Source of the DNA: Labia minor
Lineage: Eukaryota; Arthropoda; Insecta; Dermaptera; Spongiphoridae
Direction of reading: 5' to 3'
Length of the DNA stretch: 64,000 bases
Assembly: GCA_963082975.1 (NCBI GenBank)
Contig: OY720350.1
Span: forward strand, 19,004,910-19,068,909
In this document: one piece after another, positions 58,380 to 64,000 of the stretch
Layout: every line of letters starts with the position of its first letter
Numbering within the stretch: the first letter of the stretch is position 1
Program-made: the position numbers and the translations under genes
The notes under the pieces: generated by a model
Database searches by the model: none
What the model saw: the letters and a program-made list of their open reading frames with translations, nothing else
Told to the model about the DNA's origin: nothing

Positions 58380-58910
58380 ACCGACCGACGATAGTAAGGG
58401 AGGTATTGTTTTCACACCAAATTTCACCTGTGGATATTTTTAGGTACATATCTCCACGAATCATGCATTTTCTTAACAGAAAAAAGTATTTTTAGCATGA
58501 TGTCTGTCCGTCCGTCCGTCTGTCCGTCCGTCGGTATAGATGTGTACAGCCTGAACGGCTCAACGGATTTTGATGAAATTTGGTATATTTACTTAATACA
58601 TCAGTAGGATGAATTGATCAACTTTTGGTGCAAATCCGGAAACCGGAAGTGCTAGTATTGCCGATCGAAGAGAGAAAGTGAAGGGTTATTTTCATATCAA
58701 ATTTCACGTGAGGACATATCTCCACGTGTTATGCACTTTGTATTGGTTTTATCCTCGAGAAAAATCATCTTCATTAGTTTTTTCTTAATTTAAAATTATA
58801 TGACGTCACCCAGCACTTCATGACGTCACAGCCAGCCCTTATATATTATAAATTAAATGAAATTAAAAATATTTATATTATATCCATATCTATTTTTTTT
58901 ACATTTAAAA
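58380..58910 (+). mobile_element. HINE-like repeat family C, copy 5 (inside family B)
   Basis: ACCGACCGACGATAGTAAGG start, (TCCG)n microsatellite (about 58506-58532), AAATTTGGTATATTTACTTA, then a degraded CCGATCGAAGAG. Two TGACGTCA palindromes at 58801-58808 and 58821-58828 follow. The 3' terminus is missing, with family B-type sequence resuming after TATTTTTTTTACATTT. Confidence 0.87.
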
Positions 58911-59110
58911 TATCAGTTTATCGGAAGTAGCACTTTATTCTATATATATATATATATATATAAATGTTACCAAATATCAAATTTGACACCAATAAACTAA
59001 TACGAACTGGCTCTTTATCAATACCAAGTTTGCACATTCTAAATATTCATTCACAACTCTTTATACCTATTTATTTGCGGGAAAGTCTAGGGGAGGACAC
59101 TCCCGCTTAT

Positions 59111-60375
59111 TTTATTTTCAATTAATCAAACTGTTATTCTAAAAGGAATCGAGGCATACATAAACCCTATTATAACATTATACTTCAGGATTTTATATTT
59201 TAGATATAATTTTTAAATCCATAAATTATACATTTTATAAATATTGACATAATAGTAATATCATGCATCGAAAGTGTATTTTTATTCAAATTAAAAAAAA
59301 AAAATACCTAGAGGGGTATATTTTTTAATCATTAACATTAAATCGTTAAGTGAAAAATGAAAGTAAATCTTTTATGTTATTTTTTTATAATTTAATATAT
59401 TAAAAAAAGATCTGGTCTGATTTATTTCTATTAACAATGAAATGTATTCTTAAAACACTATTAGCATTATAAAATGAGTAAAATTCTTCAAAAAGAAGCA
59501 TCTTTTCAAGCTTCTTTGATAAAACCAGCCACCACAACGTGTTCTTTTTTTTCAACCCCTCTTTTTTTCACCCTCATATATTCTACTCTTCTTTTTAAAT
59601 AGAGGTTTTAATTTTATTCCATTGATCGAAAACCAGATTTTTAATTCCGTTATATTGAGGTTCAAACCGCTTTTTGTTGGTCAACCACCCCTTTTTTCTA
59701 GAAGATCAAAAAAAAATATCGCACGCGACCATCAAATTCGAACGATTTTTTCTTCACATAATGCACTTAATTAAAGCGCGTCCATAGGAAGAGGAATTTT
59801 CGTTTTCAAATGGTAAAAGGGGGAAAAAAGGGCGACACAGGGAATAAAAAAAAATCGATCAATCTTAAACCGCTAACCTCGCATTCTTCTCGATTGTGGT
59901 TTGAACATTCAATTGATTTTCATTCCTTCAATTGAACTGAATTTAACTCGAAATCACGGGATATATATATATTTTTTCTATCGACCATTAATTGATCCGC
60001 ATCTCGCTTATTCGTCTAAAAAAAAATCTACCCATTTCGAAACACATTTATTTATTTTTTTTCTTCTAGTTTTAAAGAAAAAAAAATCTATATACTTTAA
60101 TAAAAGAAGCTCAACTGTTTCTCAGGTTTTGAGAACGATTAATAATCGATTCTCAACTGAACTGAACCTTTCAAGTGAACTGAATCACTTTGAAAAATAT
60201 GCATAATAGCATCAATCACTAATTGATTTATTCATTTATTCAAATTATCTTTACTGAATAATTTTAATATCAGTAAATATTTATAATGTAAGTAATATTG
60301 GATATTAACATTATAATAAGTCTTCTTTCTACATGCAAAATTTAATCGCACATTCCAACATTATTAGTCTAAATC
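59111..60375. other. No gene seen downstream of INO80
   Basis: AT-rich, with a moderately GC-richer, repeat-free stretch at about 59500-60200. The 101-codon ORF at 59901-60206 has no recognised domain. Confidence 0.45.
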
Positions 60376-60743
60376 ATAGGTTCCCAAAGTGGTCTGTCTA
60401 TATAGACCCCTGGGGGTCTAATTTCGACCTCCAAGGGGTCTACGGCAGAGAATAACAAATTTGGGGTCCATGAATTGAAAATGGAGGTCTACGTCTTTTC
60501 CCGGCTCTAAAAATAGTTAAAAATTGTTTTCCGACATGAAACATTTTTTGATTATTATTCAAAATAACTCTTAAAAAAAGGTAAATTGTTTTTCCTACAT
60601 GGCTCTTAAAACATTTTTGATTTTTCAATAATGCTCCAAAAAAGGGGTAATTTTTTTTTTTATCAAAATTAATTTAGGGGGTCTACCCAAAACCGAAAAA
60701 CATGGCATGGGGTCTACGACACAAAAAAGTTTGGGAACCTATG
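60376..60743. mobile_element. hAT-like MITE family H2
   Basis: Ends CATAGGTTCCCAAAGTGG and GTTTGGGAACCTATG are inverted repeats; the interior repeats GGGGTCTA near both ends. The flanks GTCTAAAT and GTCTATAG match at 6 of 8 positions. The ORF at 60440-60628 is inside and not a gene. Confidence 0.82.
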
Positions 60744-60759
60744 GTCTATAGGTCTATGA

Positions 60760-60966
60760 CAGTGATTCTCAACAAGTGTGCCGCAAGATCTTGACTTCCG
60801 ATTTTTTTTCTAAATTTTTTCAATTTGGTTCTAAAAAAAAGGTAAACCGTTTTTGAGACCACTTTTTTCAATATAGTAAACTTTTACACTTATCTTTTTC
60901 TTTGTTGGCGCCAAATTTTTAAACCGTTAAAAGTGTGCCGCGGAAAAAAAAGGTTGAGAACCACTG
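60760..60966. mobile_element. hAT MITE family H1, copy 3
   Basis: CAGTGATTCTCAACAAGTGT to GGTTGAGAACCACTG with paired GTGCCGC motifs. The flanks GTCTATGA and GTCTTTGG match at 6 of 8. It lies 16 bp from the H2 element. Confidence 0.88.
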
Positions 60967-61682
60967 GTCTTTGGTCTAACCTATGGTTTAAAAATATTAA
61001 GTACTCATGACTATATATACAAAAAGTAATTTAATAAAAAAAAATGACTCAAAGAAAATATTACTACTACATTAAATGAATCATTTTATTAATAATGAAG
61101 TATAAAAATTCATTATTAAAATTATAAAAAAATAATAATTAGAGTAATACATTATTTATTTTATTCTATATTGAAGATGGTTTGGATCTAAATATTTTAT
61201 ATATATTAATATTTTTTTAAATATTTCTGTACTTTATAAAAACAATCTTGGTTATATATATTTAAAAGATAGTTTAACTAATGAATTATAGTTATTACTA
61301 AATTATAGCAATAATGTAGGTTTTTATTTATGGGTTTATTAGCTACTAATATTCTTATATGAATTATTAATTGATATATTATAGATAGAAAATATTTTAG
61401 TAATACAAAAGTCATTATTATTTTTTTTTTGTTAATGGAGAAAAGTTGAAATAAAGACATAAAGATTAATTTAATACTAATCAAGTTTACGATATAATTG
61501 ATATATTTATTTTATTTAAGGACAGTCAATAAAAACAAAAACATATTTTCATTAAAATATGAGTTATTATATTATTATATTTATTAGATATCATTAAAAT
61601 TAATTTCATTGAGAAATTTCTATATTTTTGAATATTTAAGAATTTTCATTAAATGCATTGATCTTATTTCTTCATTTTTTTA
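60967..61682. other. No gene seen
   Basis: Very AT-rich; only chance ORFs. Confidence 0.55.
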
Positions 61683-62262
61683 ACTATCTCGCCAGTGATA
61701 GTATTGCGATCACTAAAATTTTCGATGTTTTTATACGTTTTGAAGGTTCCTGAATCATTTTCACTAAGGTTGAGAAAAATGTGTGTGTGTCTGATTATGC
61801 AAAAACGGTTTGAGCTAGAATCATGAAATTTGGTACACTGGCATTATTCAAAATTTGTAGTTTTCTATCAACTTTTGAGAAATGTAGCTCAACCGAAAGA
61901 GGGTCATTACCTACAACGTTTTGATTTTTTTCCTCTACTGTGACCGTAAAAATAAAGATATACGATGTTGTTGTTATCGTACGTTTGATAGTTTTTCAAA
62001 TGATTAAAAATTGTATAAAACTGCTATATATAGAATTTCAGCTTGATTGAATCGCTGAAAGTACCAGAATTAATTTTTTAACACTGCAAATCTCACGCGC
62101 CAACACGTGTCATGGTGCCATCAACAAAGAGCCAAACACGCGCTGGTTTAATAAATATTATTTATTAATTTTAATTTATAATTATAATTAATTTAATTTA
62201 ATATATACTATTTAATTCAATTCAAATTTGCGAGATAGTCGATTGGAGACACTCCACCTTAT
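61683..62262 (+). mobile_element. HINE-like repeat family A, copy 8
   Basis: ACTATCTCGCCAGTGATAGT start, a short (TG)n, the AAATTTGGTA block, a small insertion near 61965-61985, a CACGTG-containing block, then GCGAGATAGTCG and the hairpin TGGAG-ACA-CTCCA ending near CTTATT. Confidence 0.88.
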
Positions 62263-63100
62263 TTTTTTTAATATTATTTTCTTTCCGAAACTTTAACGAA
62301 AAAATTAAATTAAATTTCTCTATAATGTTACATAACTAATTAAATTACATAAATATTCAATATTTATTTATTTTATTTGGTTGGTAATCCAACGATAATA
62401 AATTAAATTTTGTATTGTCTTTTATAAGACTAATTATAATATGAATAATTTAGGGTAATTTAAATAAATAAGACTTTCACTAACATCTTCTACCATATGT
62501 TTTTTTTATGCCTTTATAAAAAATCTCAAATAGAGGGTTAAGAAAATGTCACTCGAAGAAGGAAGTCAATAAGTAATGCACAACATTTTACTTTCAGGTG
62601 AGACCATCTGCTGGGGCAGGTGTACTCACACTTTTATCCACTTGTTTGATATTGTAACAACCCGTTCGAGACAGAAATGAGTAAATAAGTAGTACCCTTT
62701 GCTTTTGGTCAAACTGAGGGTCGTACTAACTCTAGTAATTAGGGTAGGGAGGTAGGCAGGAGGTTAAATGACGGAAAAGAGGTGTGAAATTTGGTAATTT
62801 TTAACATGGAAAATAAATAAGAAAATTAAAAAAAACAAAAATGTTTGAACAAATCTAAGGAGGTAATTTTTTCAAATTATAATCCCCTTCACTTCTGAAG
62901 ATGATTGAAAATTTCCAAATACGGTTATTGAAAATATCACCTTGGAGCTTGGAGGTGGGATTTGTTTCCGACATTTTCACAAATCATTCTAAAAACATTT
63001 CGTTTTCATTGACCTTAACTTGTCACTTAAATTAATCTTAATGAACAATATTACTTTTAATTCACTATCAATCTTTTTTTATCAATACATCGATATTTTT
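62263..63100. other. No gene seen; GC-richer patch
   Basis: A patch at about 62545-62790 has an acceptor-like TTACTTTCAG followed by a 19-codon open frame (VRPSAGAGVLTLLSTCLIL) and a stop. It has no support as an exon. Confidence 0.4.
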
Positions 63101-63209
63101 GCTATCTATAGATAGTATTGCGATCACGAAAATTTTCGATGTCGAGATTTTGATGTTTTTATACGTTTTGAAGGTCCCTGAGTCATTTTCACTATAAGGT
63201 TGATAAAAA

Positions 63210-63300
<91 letters not shown>

Positions 63301-63814
63301 ACAAGATTACGCAAAAACGATTTGATCTAGAATAATGAAATTTTGTACACGATCAAAATTCGAAGTTTTCTATCAACTTTTGAGAAATGTAACTCATTCG
63401 GTCATTACCTACCACGTTTTCATTTTTTTCCTTCTACTGTGACCGTAAAAATAAAGATATATGTTTGATAGTTTATCACATTATTAAAAATTGTAAAAAA
63501 AATTGCTATATATAGAATTTCAGCTTGATTGAATCGCTGAAAGTACCGGAATTAATTTTTTAAATTTTTAACACGTTGACTGTCAATCACGCACCAGCAC
63601 GTGACGTGGTGTCTTCAATAAAGGGCCATATACGCGAATTTAAATATTGACTTAAAAATGAAGGTAAACATTTTAAATTTAAATTTAATATATTTTATTT
63701 AATTGAATAATAATACTATTCTGTAAATTTAAATTTTTTTAAATTAATTAACTAATTAATCCAATTCAATTATTAATTTAAATTTAATTTAATTTAAATA
63801 TAATATATGTTAAT
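63101..63814 (+). mobile_element. HINE-like repeat family A, copy 9 (3' end lost)
   Basis: Starts GCTATCTATAGATAGTATTG. It has a long (TC)n(TA)n(TG)n microsatellite (63213-63299), GATATATGTTTGATAGTTTA and GCACGTGACGTGGTGTC, then the GACTTAAAAATGAAGGTAAA segment also in copy 7. It breaks off where the SINE at 63815 begins. Confidence 0.82.
63213..63299. repeat. Compound (TC)n(TA)n(TG)n microsatellite in HINE-A
   Basis: Three consecutive dinucleotide runs occupy the variable microsatellite position of family A. Confidence 0.95.
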
Positions 63815-64000
63815 TCTTCTTCTTAAGGTGTCGTCTCTCTTTCGGAGTTTGGCCATCATCATGACTAGGATAGCCTAAGAAGCTGCCCAGCCATGATGAT
63901 TTATCTTGGGAATGTTAATGCGGTGGTTTACCGTTGCCTTCGGCATGTATAGAACCACGACCTGATAGTTCTTGGAGCTGAGGCAGCTGATGTTAAATTG
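63815..64000 (-). repeat. tRNA-derived SINE family S1, copy 2 (cut by window edge)
   Basis: TCTTCTTCTTAAGGTGTCGT and GAAGCTGCCCAGCCATGATG match the S1 copy at 57099-57374; the tRNA-like head lies beyond the window. Its tail abuts family A copy 9. Confidence 0.82.

Larger units (their letters stand above)
57851..59110 (+). mobile_element. HINE-like repeat family B, copy 2 (composite with family C)
   Basis: ACTTTCCCGCATAC start, and near its end GCGGGAAAGT, the hairpin GGGAG-GACA-CTCCC and CTTAT. The (TATG)n run spans about 57985-58080. A family C element (58380-about 58910) sits at the same internal position as the C fragment of copy 1. A (TA)n lies at about 58940-58960. The ORFs at 57817-58299 translate the microsatellite. 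Confidence 0.9.

Noticed and set aside
62596-62655. Coding exon after TTACTTTCAG (VRPSAGAGVLTLLSTCLIL)
   Set aside because: Only 19 codons, no domain, no linked exon; low-complexity chance frame is more likely.

Overview
The window is a very AT-rich animal (metazoan) nuclear sequence, most likely from an arthropod, probably an insect. Evidence: one spliced gene with GT-AG introns, several mariner, hAT, pogo-like and piggyBac-like elements, tRNA-derived SINEs, and Helentron-type (HINE/DINE-1-like) repeats with internal microsatellites. I could not fix the species. No prokaryotic, viral, rRNA, CRISPR or complete tRNA gene was seen.

The only host gene I can support is the 3' part of INO80, the ATPase of the INO80 chromatin remodeller, on the + strand. 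Six exons join in phase: 27111-27269, 33704-33806, 33980-34113, 40534-40638, 41279-41375 and 51640-51873. A short terminal exon follows, best placed at 56271-56317, with 56025-56050 as an alternative. Together they encode helicase motif VI, the conserved post-helicase segment, a basic linker, an acidic Ser-rich stretch and an AT-hook-like Arg/Gly-rich tail. Introns are 6434, 173, 6420, 640, 10264 and about 4400 bp. No earlier INO80 exon was found in 1-27110, so either the upstream intron exceeds 27 kb or its exon lies left of the window.

Everything else is repeats or unclassified AT-rich DNA. The dominant component is three repeat families (A, B and C here) with one shared architecture: short subterminal inverted repeats, a central microsatellite, a conserved AAATTTGGTA block, a 3' hairpin and a terminal CTTAT. 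I read them as Helentron-associated non-autonomous elements. Family A has nine copies, B two and C five, several nested in one another.

Other elements are a non-LTR retrotransposon family (five truncated copies, all ending in a GATA-like tail), five decayed mariner-type elements from at least four lineages, hAT MITEs, a TA-target MITE family, one pogo-like element, one 83-bp piggyBac-like element, foldback elements and four or five SINE families. Many nested insertions keep their target duplications, and two have an empty-site counterpart in the same window, so the order of events can be partly read.

Region by region: 1-27110 is upstream intron or intergenic DNA packed with repeats; 27111-56317 is the INO80 3' gene body, whose large introns carry SINEs, LINE fragments, hAT MITEs and nested HINEs; 56318-64000 is downstream DNA with a TA-MITE/SINE composite, a B/C composite HINE, hAT MITEs and two family A copies.
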